Positions 25,524 through 34,155 of a stretch of 64,000 bases of DNA are shown piece by piece (position 1 is the stretch's first letter; the number at the start of each line of letters is the position of its first letter). The notes beneath the pieces were generated by a model, which did no database searches, was not told the origin of the DNA, and saw only the letters and a program-made list of their open reading frames with translations. The stretch lies in assembly GCF_024398035.1 (NCBI RefSeq), contig NZ_CP073748.1, positions 843,501-907,500 of the forward strand, given 5' to 3'. The DNA comes from Kordiimonas sp. SCSIO 12603 (GTDB lineage Bacteria; Pseudomonadota; Alphaproteobacteria; Sphingomonadales; Kordiimonadaceae). The position numbers were made by a program, and so were the translations under genes.

Positions 25524-26765
25524 ATGTCTTCTTTGCCTCTATCACCACTCGCTCCGAAACAGTTTCCTCAGTTGAAGAATGTCGCGGGCGTTGAACTTGG
25601 TGCTGTAGCTGCTGGATTGCGCTACAAAGGGCGGCCAGACTTGCTTTTGGTGCGCCTTAAAGAAGGTACTGCGGCGGCTGGTGTGTTTACCAAAACCAAG
25701 ATGCCAGCTGCTCCGGTTGATTGGTCAAAAGAGGCGTTAAGAGATACAAAAGGCGCAGCAAGATTACTAGTGGTGAATGCAGGAAACGCAAATGCATTTA
25801 CTGGGGAAAAAGGTGTTAATGCTACGCGTAAAACTGCCGAAATTGCTGCCGAAATTGAAGGCTGTGCTCCCGAAGAAGTGATGATTGCATCAACGGGTGT
25901 TATTGGTGAAACACTTGATGTGTCACCGTTCAAAAAGTTTCTCACCCGTATTCATGGTGGTTTGTCTGCAAGCCTTTGGAAAGATGCCGCAAACGCTATT
26001 ATGACAACAGATACATTTCCGAAAGCGTGTAGCCGGATTACAGAAATAGAAGGTAAGCCGATTACCATCACAGGAATAGCAAAGGGCTCAGGCATGATTG
26101 CGCCAGATATGGCAACTATGCTTGGTTTTATATTTACGGATGCCCCTATTAAGGCAAGCTGCCTGCAGGCTATTCTGACTGAAACAACCGACAAAAGTTT
26201 CAATAGCATCACTGTGGATGGAGATACTTCTACAAATGATACCGTTTTAGCCTTTGCTACAGGCGGTGGCGCAGAAGGAGCTATTGCTAGCCCTGATGAT
26301 CCGCGTCTCGATAATTTTAAAAAAATGTTTGCGGAAGTGATGATTGACCTGGCACAGCAAATCGTGCGGGACGGGGAAGGTGCAACTAAATTTATAACCA
26401 TCACTGTAGAAGGTGCTGAAAATCAATTGGCTGCACACAGGATCGCGATGTCTGTTGCAAATAGCCCTCTCGTTAAAACTGCTGTTGCAGGTGAAGACCC
26501 AAACTGGGGGCGTTTGGTGATGGCGGTTGGGAAAGCTGGTGAGAAAGCTGATAGAGATCAGTTGGCGATTTGGATAGGTGAGCAGCAGGTAGCTAAAAAC
26601 GGTATGGTATTGCCTTCATATGAAGAAAGTGAGGCAGCGTCTCATATGCAGGGTGAACTTATAAATTTCAAAGTTAATGTAGGTATTGGTGAAGCTTCCG
26701 CTACAGTTTGGACATGTGATCTAACCAGTGGATATATAGCAATTAATGCAGATTACCGTAGCTAG
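25524..26765 (+). CDS. argJ: Bifunctional glutamate N-acetyltransferase / amino-acid acetyltransferase ArgJ
   Basis: This 413-residue enzyme of arginine synthesis transfers acetyl from N-acetylornithine to glutamate and can also use acetyl-CoA. The autocleavage site is in KGSGMIAPDMATMLGF (Ala/Met-Thr in the middle), where the Thr becomes the nucleophile of the beta chain. Other family landmarks are VVNAGNANAFTG, IASTGVIGE, SITVDGDTSTND and GEDPNWGRLVMAVGKAG. GGAAAG precedes the ATG by eight bases. The order secA-argJ-mutT is common in alphaproteobacteria. The 264-bp gap from secA holds divergent promoters that I cannot place with confidence. Confidence 0.96.
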   Translation: MSSLPLSPLAPKQFPQLKNVAGVELGAVAAGLRYKGRPDLLLVRLKEGTAAAGVFTKTKMPAAPVDWSKEALRDTKGAARLLVVNAGNANAFTGEKGVNATRKTAEIAAEIEGCAPEEVMIASTGVIGETLDVSPFKKFLTRIHGGLSASLWKDAANAIMTTDTFPKACSRITEIEGKPITITGIAKGSGMIAPDMATMLGFIFTDAPIKASCLQAILTETTDKSFNSITVDGDTSTNDTVLAFATGGGAEGAIASPDDPRLDNFKKMFAEVMIDLAQQIVRDGEGATKFITITVEGAENQLAAHRIAMSVANSPLVKTAVAGEDPNWGRLVMAVGKAGEKADRDQLAIWIGEQQVAKNGMVLPSYEESEAASHMQGELINFKVNVGIGEASATVWTCDLTSGYIAINADYRS

Positions 26766-26919
26766 GAGAAAGATTCCCGTACAGGCAAAAGCTGCATGGT
26801 AGAAATTTCTCCCTTTTAGTTGTTTTTAGTTAAATTATTGATTTTAAAAAATAAATATCTGGCACACCCCTTGAATATAAATGTGAGGGGATTGAAATTG
26901 TATAGTGCCGGAGAAACTT

Positions 26920-27162
26920 ATGCCTACTGTTAACCTTGAACTTCAGATGAAGTTTCTGAAAGAGCTTGATGAGGCGTTGGCTGATGCTCTGACCCGTTAC
27001 GGTGATGACGGTGAAGAGAAAATCGCCGAGCTAAAATATATGAAAAGTGAAGTTGGACGTGCTTGCCGTATCATTGCGGAGCGGATGACTGATACATCTG
27101 ACAAGCGCCCTGCTGCCGTATCATATGGCCAAGAAAAACACCGGGAAGCTGTTTTTTCATAA
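26920..27162 (+). CDS. Small uncharacterised protein
   Basis: This 80-residue soluble protein starts MPTVNLELQMKFLKELDEAL and is mostly helical, with a conserved-looking ALTRYGDDGEEKIAELKYMKSE... region rich in charged residues. ATG 26920 is chosen because GGAG lies seven bases upstream; an in-frame GTG five codons earlier has no ribosome site. No domain is recognised. Context gives no function. Confidence 0.6.
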   Translation: MPTVNLELQMKFLKELDEALADALTRYGDDGEEKIAELKYMKSEVGRACRIIAERMTDTSDKRPAAVSYGQEKHREAVFS

Positions 27163-27199
27163 GATTTAAATGCCTGTGGCGCACTGAATTTCAGGTGCG

Positions 27200-27424
27200 C
27201 TAACTAGGGCTTTCTTCTGTATTTGTTGCGTTTTCTTCAGCAACGGTGGATACCTCTCCAAGCATTGTATCCATAGAATCTGTAAATGTGGTCAGGACAC
27301 CAATTAGCGCAATTGCGATTAGGCCTATAATAAGCCCGTATTCAATGGCCGTAGCCCCCGATGTATCTTGTATCATTTTTCTCAGAGAACGAAAAAAACG
27401 TGCTTGCGCGTTATGCCACTTCAT
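27200..27424 (-). CDS. Flp/Fap-type pilin subunit
   Basis: This 74-residue type IVb prepilin has a short basic leader, then the processing site DTSG / ATAIEYG with the conserved Glu and Tyr. A hydrophobic helix (GLIIGLIAIALIGVLTTF) follows, then an acidic Thr-rich tail. Flp pilins build tight-adherence pili and need a TadV peptidase and Tad secretion genes, none of which are in the window. ATG 27424 is used; an internal ATG at 27376 would also give a plausible leader. It stands alone, convergent with the small gene at 26920. Confidence 0.88.
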   Translation of the reverse strand: MKWHNAQARFFRSLRKMIQDTSGATAIEYGLIIGLIAIALIGVLTTFTDSMDTMLGEVSTVAEENATNTEESPS

Positions 27425-27524
27425 TTGCCTGACCTTTACCGTTACATAGGTATGAACCACCCTGCGCTTTAATTCTAAACAGGGGGTTAAAGCGTGTTTT
27501 TGATTAAAATTTGGACTTTTACCT

Positions 27525-27965
27525 ATGACTGAATGCCCAGAGCCGCTCGTGAACGTAGATGCTGATCTGCCAACTGTTCTTGTTTCTGCTATAGCGCTTA
27601 TTGATCCAGAAGGCCGTATCCTTATTGCGCAGCGCCCGGAAGGCAAGTCTATGGCTGGCCTTTGGGAGTTTCCGGGCGGTAAGGTGGAGGAAGGCGAAAT
27701 TCCCGAAGCGGCCCTTATTCGTGAATGTAAGGAAGAGCTGGATATTGATATTACAGCAGCGTGTTTGGCACCGTTTGCGTTTGCCTCGCACACCTATGAA
27801 AAATTCCACCTTCTAATGCCGTTGTTTGTATGCCGGAAATGGGAAGGCCTTGTACGCCCAATGGAAGGCCAGCAAACCAAATGGGTTAAAATTCGGGATT
27901 TGAAAGATTATCCGATGCCACCAGCTGATCTACCGCTCCTTGCCATGCTCAGGGATTTCTTTTGA
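27525..27965 (+). CDS. mutT: MutT-type 8-oxo-dGTP diphosphatase (Nudix)
   Basis: This 146-residue Nudix hydrolase has the box in register: GGKVEEGE, then RECKEELDI (G-x5-E-x7-REUxEExGU). AQRPEGKSMAGLWEFPGG just before it is typical of MutT, which removes 8-oxo-dGTP from the nucleotide pool and prevents A:T to C:G changes. A C-terminal MPPADLPLL tail matches MutT family enzymes. It overlaps the next gene by 4 bp, so the two are translationally coupled. Confidence 0.92.
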   Translation: MTECPEPLVNVDADLPTVLVSAIALIDPEGRILIAQRPEGKSMAGLWEFPGGKVEEGEIPEAALIRECKEELDIDITAACLAPFAFASHTYEKFHLLMPLFVCRKWEGLVRPMEGQQTKWVKIRDLKDYPMPPADLPLLAMLRDFF

Positions 27966-28513
27966 AGCATATAGAACTGGAAGCGCTGTTATGGGCTGAC
28001 CCTACAGCTATAAAATTACTAGAGGCTGTTGCTAAGGTAGGCCCGAAGGGCGCTTATATTGGTGCGGGTTTTCTGAGAAACCGGGTTTGGGATAGTTTCT
28101 ATGAGGATGGTAGAAACTATCCTGAAGCAGATATTGATATCATCTATTTTTGTGCGGAAGATGATAGCGCTGAGGCTGATTATGCCTGCGAGGCAGAATT
28201 GAATGCATATATGCCGGGGTATGATTGGCAAGTACGTAATCAGGCACGCATGCATCACTTCCACGGCTATGAACCTTTTATATCACTTGAAGATGGTCTT
28301 CGGCATTGGGCTGAAACTGCAACAACCATAAGTGTGCAATTGATTGAGGGAAACCTAGATTTCGTTGCACCTTTTGGTTTTGGTGATTTGATGAATCATA
28401 TCCTCAGGATAACACCAACCATGAAAAGCCGGGATCCAGAAGGGTTTCAAGCTAGGCTTGATAAGAAAGGCTGGCTTAAACGTTGGCCGGAGCTTAAAGT
28501 TATCACTAGGTAA
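27962..28513 (+). CDS. Nucleotidyltransferase-like family protein
   Basis: This 183-residue cytoplasmic protein resembles the COG3575-type nucleotidyltransferase family: YIGAGFLRNRVWDSFY, then EADIDIIYF with two Asp residues at a possible metal site, and YDWQVRNQARMHHFHGYEPF. These proteins are common in bacteria but poorly studied. It starts at a TTG overlapping the mutT stop by 4 bp. The coupling suggests joint expression rather than a known pathway. Confidence 0.75.
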   Translation: MKHIELEALLWADPTAIKLLEAVAKVGPKGAYIGAGFLRNRVWDSFYEDGRNYPEADIDIIYFCAEDDSAEADYACEAELNAYMPGYDWQVRNQARMHHFHGYEPFISLEDGLRHWAETATTISVQLIEGNLDFVAPFGFGDLMNHILRITPTMKSRDPEGFQARLDKKGWLKRWPELKVITR

Positions 28514-28535
28514 TCGTATTTCCCGATTTGAAAGA

Positions 28536-28655
28536 ATGTTTATGCTTCAAGTGTTTATGAATAGTTTTAGCTCAATGCAATGTACTGAAAAACAGGTAGT
28601 GACCGCATTTTCTGTAGGTGGAATTATAGCCGTCCTTATTTTATTTCTTATTTAA
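28536..28655 (+). CDS. Possible small membrane protein, 39 residues
   Basis: The frame begins MFMLQVFMNSFSSMQ after a weak GAAAGA box and ends with a hydrophobic helix (VVTAFSVGGIIAVLILFLI). It overlaps by 8 bp the 3' end of the converging methyltransferase gene. No homologue is recognised. It may be chance coding. Confidence 0.3.
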   Translation: MFMLQVFMNSFSSMQCTEKQVVTAFSVGGIIAVLILFLI

Positions 28656-29475
28656 CAGGTGGTTTGCCGCCTGCCTTTAGGGCATCTGCTAGGCTCATTT
28701 GCGCACTGCCGGGTTTAAGTGGTTTTTGCTGGCTTTCATGTGGGTGCCAACCGGTTAGGTAGAGTATCTGAAAGGTTGCCCGTATGCGGCCATCAGGGTT
28801 TGAATGTTGTTCCTGATAAATCTCACAGGCTCGCATCATTACATCCCGGCGCAGGAAATTTTTCGGCCTGTCAAATAGTGCGTTTGCCTCCCCCATGCCG
28901 CGCAATTCCTGCATCAGCTTGAGAGGGTGTTCGTAAGTTACCGTGATCGTATCCATGTCCGTTACCGGAAGCGCAAATCCGGCGCGCTGCAGGAGACTTC
29001 CCACATCTTTCACTTCAGCGAAGGGAATAATACGTGCCGAAGCACCGCCAGTGATTTCAGCCTCTGCTGCAAGGAAACTATGTCTGAGTTCATGTAGGGT
29101 CGTGCCACCAAACATGGAAGCTAGCAGAAGACCATCTGGTTTCAGGGCACGGTTTAACTGAATAAGAATTCCCGTTAGGTCATTGGCCCAGTGAAAACAA
29201 AGGTTGGATGTGATCATATCATAGCTGTTTGCTTCAATAGGAAGCGGATCATCGCTCAGGATAATATGTTCAGCGTCTCTGCCTGTAAGGCGTGCGAAAT
29301 CGCCACCCAGATCAAGAATATTTTCAAATTTTCGGTTAATTTCCAAAAGCCTGTCACTCATACGGTCAGCGATTTCCGCCCGAAGGAAATCAAAATCCCC
29401 TTGCATGCTATTGCCGCGCATCCGGTTCTGGTGTTTGCGGCTGGTATCAAAAATCTGCATAGACGCGTTTTGCAT
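28648..29475 (-). CDS. SAM-dependent methyltransferase, BioC/NDUFAF5-like
   Basis: This 275-residue protein starts MQNASMQIFDTSRKHQNRMR, the IFD..R..R opening of the alphaproteobacterial/mitochondrial NDUFAF5-like family, followed by a Rossmann methyltransferase core (ENILDLGGDFARL as motif I, YDMITSNLCFHWANDL). Members include BioC and complex-I assembly factors; function here is unassigned. ATG 29473-29475 is chosen because AGGA precedes it by eight bases and homologues begin there; the frame extends 20 codons further upstream. It is divergent from comF, with a 66-bp shared promoter region. Confidence 0.85.
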   Translation of the reverse strand: MQNASMQIFDTSRKHQNRMRGNSMQGDFDFLRAEIADRMSDRLLEINRKFENILDLGGDFARLTGRDAEHIILSDDPLPIEANSYDMITSNLCFHWANDLTGILIQLNRALKPDGLLLASMFGGTTLHELRHSFLAAEAEITGGASARIIPFAEVKDVGSLLQRAGFALPVTDMDTITVTYEHPLKLMQELRGMGEANALFDRPKNFLRRDVMMRACEIYQEQHSNPDGRIRATFQILYLTGWHPHESQQKPLKPGSAQMSLADALKAGGKPPVK

Positions 29476-29541
29476 AACGGGTTCCTGAAAATAAACTCTA
29501 TACTGGTTGAAAGCCATCTTGGCTGTTACGGTCAAACCATA

Positions 29542-30300
29542 ATGAAAGCAAGCAACTTTATCATACCAGAGACCATATCAAGCTTCTTTATGAAAGGGCT
29601 TGATTTTCTGCTGCCTCCTCGTTGCACTGGGTGCAGTGTGAAAGTTGCGAACCATGGCTTTCTATGTAGTGAGTGCTGGCAAAATCTCCAGCCTCTTTCC
29701 GCACCTTTTTGTGCCTGCTGTGCTTTACCATTTGAATTTGAGGCTGATGATGAAAGCCTATGTGCCAGTTGTATTGCCTCACCACCTGACTTCGATTGGG
29801 CGCGTGCTGCTGTCCTTTATGAAAATTTAGGGCGCTCTCTGGTGCTGCAATTGAAGCATTCCGGCACCAGTGCAGTGGTGCCTGTCATGGCGCAGATGAT
29901 GGCAACTGCGCTTATGGGGAGTGCATATGATGTCATTGTGCCTGTGCCCCTTCACAAAAGCCGATTTGTTCAGCGGCGCTTTAATCAATCAATCCTATTG
30001 GCCAAAGGCTTGGCAAAACATACCGGAAAGCCTATTGAAGCATTTGTGCTGGAGAAAAAACGAGCAACAGAGAGCCAAGGTGGGTTGAACCGAAAAGAAC
30101 GGTTTAGGAATGTGGGTGGCGTTTTCAAAATATCCCCAGAGAAAAGAACTACTATCGAAGGAAAGCGGGTGCTGCTTGTAGATGATGTTCTTACAACAGG
30201 TGCGACAGCCTCATCGTGCGCTAAGGCACTTAAAAAAGCGGGGGCACTAGAAGTTGGTGTAGTGGCGTTCGCCCGCGTTGGACAGCCAGTGAAGGGTTAA
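29542..30300 (+). CDS. comF: ComF family phosphoribosyltransferase-like protein
   Basis: This 252-residue protein has an N-terminal zinc-ribbon-like set of cysteines (RCTGCSVK, CSECWQ, FCACCALPFE, LCASCI) and a C-terminal PRTase domain ending in the PRPP loop RVLLVDDVLTTGATASSC. The double motif PVPLHKSRFVQRRFNQS is typical of ComF/GntX proteins, implicated in DNA uptake or nucleotide salvage. The ATG at 29542 is the first that keeps the ComF domain start; the frame runs upstream through the divergent gene. Downstream is grxC. Confidence 0.9.
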   Translation: MKASNFIIPETISSFFMKGLDFLLPPRCTGCSVKVANHGFLCSECWQNLQPLSAPFCACCALPFEFEADDESLCASCIASPPDFDWARAAVLYENLGRSLVLQLKHSGTSAVVPVMAQMMATALMGSAYDVIVPVPLHKSRFVQRRFNQSILLAKGLAKHTGKPIEAFVLEKKRATESQGGLNRKERFRNVGGVFKISPEKRTTIEGKRVLLVDDVLTTGATASSCAKALKKAGALEVGVVAFARVGQPVKG

Positions 30301-30398
30301 CATCTCTGTGATAATTCGGTTGATATCCTGTGATAGCTCTTTAATTTAATTCGAACCCCACTTAAGTAAGGGCGAATGTGAGTAAAAAGGAGCCTGAT

Positions 30399-30653
30399 GT
30401 GGCAAACGTAGTAATTTATAGTTCAAGCATGTGCCCATATTGCTTCCGTGCGAAAGCACTTTTGAAGCAAAAGGGTGTATCATTCAAAGAAATCAATGTG
30501 GACCTGAAGCCAAATGTGCGCGCAGAAATGCGTAAAAAAGCTGGCGGCGTGAACACTGTTCCCCAAATCTGGATTGGTGATACGCACGTTGGTGGTTGTG
30601 ATGACCTTTATGCTCTAGAAGCAAAAGGCGCACTATCAACTATGCTGGCGTAA
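30399..30653 (+). CDS. grxC: Glutaredoxin 3
   Basis: This 84-residue dithiol glutaredoxin has the active site CPYC (YSSSMCPYCFRAK), the cis-Pro loop NTVPQIWI and the GGCDDL glutathione-binding motif. It reduces disulfides with glutathione in the cytoplasm. The GTG at 30399 is chosen because AAGGAG lies six bases upstream; another in-frame GTG seven codons earlier has a poorer site. It is 5 bp before the nitrilase-like gene, so these and DUF1178 form one operon, as in many alphaproteobacteria. Confidence 0.93.
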   Translation: MANVVIYSSSMCPYCFRAKALLKQKGVSFKEINVDLKPNVRAEMRKKAGGVNTVPQIWIGDTHVGGCDDLYALEAKGALSTMLA

Positions 30654-30658
30654 GAGTA

Positions 30659-31471
30659 ATGGTTCGTATAGGCCTCATTCAGTTGAACTCGGGTAATGAA
30701 GTTGCTCAGAATCTTGATATTATTGAGGCCTATATTCGCGAAGCGCACTCAGGTGGCGCTGAATTTATCTCAACACCTGAAACATCCCACCTGATGGAAA
30801 TGAACCGGGATGCGGTTCTTTCGAAAGCTAAATCGGAATCTGAAGATGAGGGTGTTCGGCGATTTGCTGCTCTTGCAGGTGAACTAGGTATATGGCTGCA
30901 TATTGGTTCTCTGATCATTAAGGTTGGTGCTGAAAAGCTTGCGAACCGTGCTTTTCTGTTTTCCCCTGAAGGCGAAATTGCAGCACGTTATGATAAACTG
31001 CATCTCTTTGATGTGGATTTACCGGGTGGTGAAAGTTACCGGGAAAGCAGGCTTTATCAAGCTGGCGAAAAAGCAGTAGTCGCAGAAACATCTTTCGCAA
31101 AGCTTGGAATGAGCATTTGCTACGATCTTCGTTTCCCATACCTTTACCGAGATATGGCTGATAGCGGTGCTAATATCCTTCTTATTCCAGCTGCCTTTAC
31201 ACAGAAAACAGGTGAAGCGCACTGGCATACACTTATGAAAGCGCGTGCGATTGAAACTGGCTGTTATGTGGTGGCAGCTGCGCAAACCGGTGTGCATGCA
31301 ACAGGGCGTGGCACATATGGCCACAGCCTTGTAATAAACCCATGGGGTGAAGTTTTAGCTGATGCTGGAACAAAAACCGGTGTGACACTCGTTGATATAG
31401 ACCTTGCCAAAGTTGAAGAGACACGCTTAATTATGCCGTCTCTGAAGCATACAAGGACCTACGAGTTTTAA
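30659..31471 (+). CDS. Carbon-nitrogen hydrolase (Nit/omega-amidase-like)
   Basis: This 270-residue nitrilase-superfamily enzyme has the Glu-Lys-Cys triad in context: STPETSHL (Glu), YDKLHLFDVD (Lys) and MSICYDLRFP (Cys). The branch resembles Nit1/Nit2, which repair deaminated glutathione or hydrolyse omega-amides of 2-oxoacids. Placement straight after grxC, a glutathione-linked gene, supports the deaminated-glutathione amidase option, which is inference. Confidence 0.88.
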   Translation: MVRIGLIQLNSGNEVAQNLDIIEAYIREAHSGGAEFISTPETSHLMEMNRDAVLSKAKSESEDEGVRRFAALAGELGIWLHIGSLIIKVGAEKLANRAFLFSPEGEIAARYDKLHLFDVDLPGGESYRESRLYQAGEKAVVAETSFAKLGMSICYDLRFPYLYRDMADSGANILLIPAAFTQKTGEAHWHTLMKARAIETGCYVVAAAQTGVHATGRGTYGHSLVINPWGEVLADAGTKTGVTLVDIDLAKVEETRLIMPSLKHTRTYEF

Positions 31472-31477
31472 GGCACC

Positions 31478-31948
31478 ATGATAGTTTTTGATCTGAAATG
31501 CGGTGAAGGCCATACGTTTGAGGCTTGGTTTAAATCATCTTCTGCTTATCAAGAGCAGAGAGAAATGGGCCTTGTAACTTGTCCGTTCTGCGATAGCGCT
31601 GAGATTACAAAAGCGCCTATGGCACCAAATATCGCTGCAAAAGGTAACCAGAAAGCAGAAGCCACTAAAGCACAAGAGCCACAAAACCATATGGCTGCAG
31701 GTGATAGTGGCGAGTTAAGCAAAATGGTTGCTGAGGCAGAAAAGTTTCTTACAGGCGTACGCCAACATGTGGAAAAAAACTTTGAGGATGTAGGCAATAA
31801 CTTTGCCGAAGAAGCACGTAAAATCCATTACGGCGAAGCAGAAGAACGCGGGATTTACGGTGAAAGCACCAAAGAAGAAACGGTTGAATTGATGGATGAA
31901 GGGATCAACGTCCTGCCAATCCCTATGCCCAAGAAGGCGGATGCTTAA
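31478..31948 (+). CDS. DUF1178 family protein
   Basis: This 156-residue protein starts MIVFDLKCGEGHTFEAWF and has a zinc-ribbon-like pair of cysteine groups (KCGEGH and CPFCDS), typical of DUF1178, an alphaproteobacterial family of unknown function. The C-terminal half is acidic and helical, with HYGEAEERGIYGE conserved. It is 6 bp after the hydrolase gene and its stop overlaps the converging ubiG gene by 4 bp. Confidence 0.88.
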   Translation: MIVFDLKCGEGHTFEAWFKSSSAYQEQREMGLVTCPFCDSAEITKAPMAPNIAAKGNQKAEATKAQEPQNHMAAGDSGELSKMVAEAEKFLTGVRQHVEKNFEDVGNNFAEEARKIHYGEAEERGIYGESTKEETVELMDEGINVLPIPMPKKADA

Positions 31949-32721
31949 GCAGCGGTAACTGCCATCGCATAATTTACTGCCACATCTCTGTCTGACAGGC
32001 TCCATTTCTGCATAAATGGATTAAAGACAAAACCAGTAGGAGCTTTCGGAGCAAATCCTGCTTTTTCCGAAAACGCAGCTAGTTCCTTTGGTGTAATGAA
32101 TTTGTTCCAGTCGTGTGCGCCAACAGGCAACCAGCGAAGGATATGCTCAGCGCCCACAATCGCGAATAAATATGCCTTTGCTGTCCGGTTGATGGTGCTG
32201 AGAAGCATGATGCCACCCGGTTTTAAAAGTTTACGGCAAGCGCTTAGGTAAATATCCACGTCTGCTACATGCTCTATAACTTCCATGTTGATGATAATAT
32301 CAAACTGTTCCCCTGCTTCAGCTAAAGCTTCCGCGGTGTTATTGCGGAAATCAATTTCAAGCCCACTTTGTTCGGCGTGTAGGCTGGCAGTTTTGATGTT
32401 TTTCTCAGAAGCATCGACGGCAACGACATCTGCACCCAGACGGCACATTGGTTCAGAAAGCAAGCCGCCGCCGCAGCCAATATCCAGAAGACGCAAGCCT
32501 TCAAATGGCTTTACGAGATTCGCTTCAAGATCGAAGTGTTTTTCCACTTCCTGACGGATAAAACCGATTCGGGCCGGGTTCAGGATATGAAGCGGTTTGA
32601 AAGGGCCTTTTGGATCCCACCAACTATCAGCAATTTTTGCAAAAAACTCTACCTCTTCAGGATCAACTGTTGCGCCTTTTGCGGTTGATTCAGCAATATT
32701 ATTGCTTTCTTCGTTCAGCAT
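31945..32721 (-). CDS. ubiG: Ubiquinone biosynthesis O-methyltransferase UbiG
   Basis: This 258-residue SAM methyltransferase performs both O-methylations of ubiquinone synthesis. It has the family opening EVEFFAKIADSWWDPKGPFK with LHxLNPxRIGFI, motif I LLDIGCGGGLLSEPM, and NMEVIEHVADV. The length is normal. It is a single gene divergent from lysC, with a 175-bp intergenic gap. Confidence 0.95.
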   Translation of the reverse strand: MLNEESNNIAESTAKGATVDPEEVEFFAKIADSWWDPKGPFKPLHILNPARIGFIRQEVEKHFDLEANLVKPFEGLRLLDIGCGGGLLSEPMCRLGADVVAVDASEKNIKTASLHAEQSGLEIDFRNNTAEALAEAGEQFDIIINMEVIEHVADVDIYLSACRKLLKPGGIMLLSTINRTAKAYLFAIVGAEHILRWLPVGAHDWNKFITPKELAAFSEKAGFAPKAPTGFVFNPFMQKWSLSDRDVAVNYAMAVTAA

Positions 32722-32896
32722 TTCTTGTGTTCCTGATAAGGTTTTCCTATGTTAGCGCCCTTATCTATGCTTGCACCGCAGCATGGCAAGCTTTAAACAA
32801 ATGCGCTGTATCTCCATTTGCCCTTTACGATCTTTTTGGTCAAGTAGATTGCGGCAATTAGGCAGACTGTAAACATTGTAACGCCCGGGTTTATTT

Positions 32897-34123
32897 ATGG
32901 CACGTATTGTTAAGAAATTTGGTGGCACATCGGTTGGTGATATTGACCGTATTCGTAATGTGGCAAAACGAGTGGCCAAAGCGGTGGAAGAAGGGCATGA
33001 GGTTGCAGTTGTTGTTTCTGCAATGGCTGGTACTACAAACCAGTTGGTGCAGTTCTGCCGAGAAGCAGCTCCTATGCATGATGCACGCGAGTATGACACC
33101 GTTGTAGCTGCTGGTGAACAGATCACTGCAGGCCTTCTTGCTATATGCTTACAGGAAATGGGGGTTCCAGCCCGTTCATTCCTTGGGTGGCAGTTACCGC
33201 TTCACACCAACAATGTGCATGGTGCCGCCCGGATTGAAGAAATTGAAACCGAAGCGCTTGAAGCCTGTTTTGAAGGCGGCCGGGTGGCCGTTTGTGCCGG
33301 TTTCCAAGGGATTGCTGATGATAACCGTATCGCGACCTTGGGGCGTGGCGGCAGTGATACATCAGCAGTGGCGCTCGCAGCTGCTCTTAAAGCAGACCGC
33401 TGTGATATTTATACAGATGTAGACGGGGTTTATACGACAGACCCACGTATTGTGCCAAAAGCGCGCAAGCTGGAAAAAGTAACTTATGAAGAGATGCTTG
33501 AAATGGCGTCTCTTGGAGCCAAAGTATTGCAAACACGTTCTGTTGCGCTTGCCATGACCCACGGTGTGCGCACACAGGTGTTGTCTTCATTTGAAGATAA
33601 GCCAGGAACGCTTGTTGTTAGTGAGGATGAAATTGTGGAACAGGAAGTTGTAAGCGGTATTGCCTATTCTAGAGGCGAAGCAAAAGTAACAATCGTTGGC
33701 CTTGAGGATCGCCCAGGTCAGGTTTCGCACCTGTTTGCACCGCTCGCGGAAGAAAACCTGAATGTGGATATGATCGTACAGAGTGCTTCTGAAGATGGTG
33801 CTTCAACAGACGTTACTTTCACAGTTCCAGAGGATGATCTGAAGCGTACGGTTAAGGTTCTTGAAGATAATAAAGAGACAATGAAGTTCCGCGACCTTGT
33901 ATATCGCGGCAATGTGTGCAAGGTATCTGTCGTTGGTGTCGGCATGCGTAGCCATGCAGGTGTTGCGGGTACAATGTTTGATACACTCGCTGACAAAGGC
34001 ATCAACATTCAGGTGATTTCAACATCTGAAATTAAGATTAGTGTAATTATTGACGCTGAATATACGGAGCTTGCTGTACGTGCACTCCATACCGCATACG
34101 GTTTGGATAAAGTAGAAGAATAG
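32897..34123 (+). CDS. lysC: Aspartate kinase
   Basis: This 408-residue enzyme phosphorylates aspartate, the first step to lysine, threonine and methionine. It starts with the kinase signature RIVKKFGGTSVGD, has GRGGSDTSAVALAAALKAD and DVDGVYTTDPRIV, and ends in two ACT domains (VTIVGLEDRPGQV and VSVVGVGMRSHAGV) for feedback control. The length fits the class-I type of alphaproteobacteria. It heads a block with the flavin monooxygenase and ptsP. Confidence 0.97.
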   Translation: MARIVKKFGGTSVGDIDRIRNVAKRVAKAVEEGHEVAVVVSAMAGTTNQLVQFCREAAPMHDAREYDTVVAAGEQITAGLLAICLQEMGVPARSFLGWQLPLHTNNVHGAARIEEIETEALEACFEGGRVAVCAGFQGIADDNRIATLGRGGSDTSAVALAAALKADRCDIYTDVDGVYTTDPRIVPKARKLEKVTYEEMLEMASLGAKVLQTRSVALAMTHGVRTQVLSSFEDKPGTLVVSEDEIVEQEVVSGIAYSRGEAKVTIVGLEDRPGQVSHLFAPLAEENLNVDMIVQSASEDGASTDVTFTVPEDDLKRTVKVLEDNKETMKFRDLVYRGNVCKVSVVGVGMRSHAGVAGTMFDTLADKGINIQVISTSEIKISVIIDAEYTELAVRALHTAYGLDKVEE

Positions 34124-34155
34124 CAGCATTCCTATAAACAGCCGGGAAGATTTGT

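Noticed and set aside
26860..26875. sigma-54-like site TGGCAC-N5-TTGAA before the small gene at 26920
   Set aside because: The -12 element reads GA instead of the nearly invariant GC, and no activator site is visible, so I do not call a promoter.
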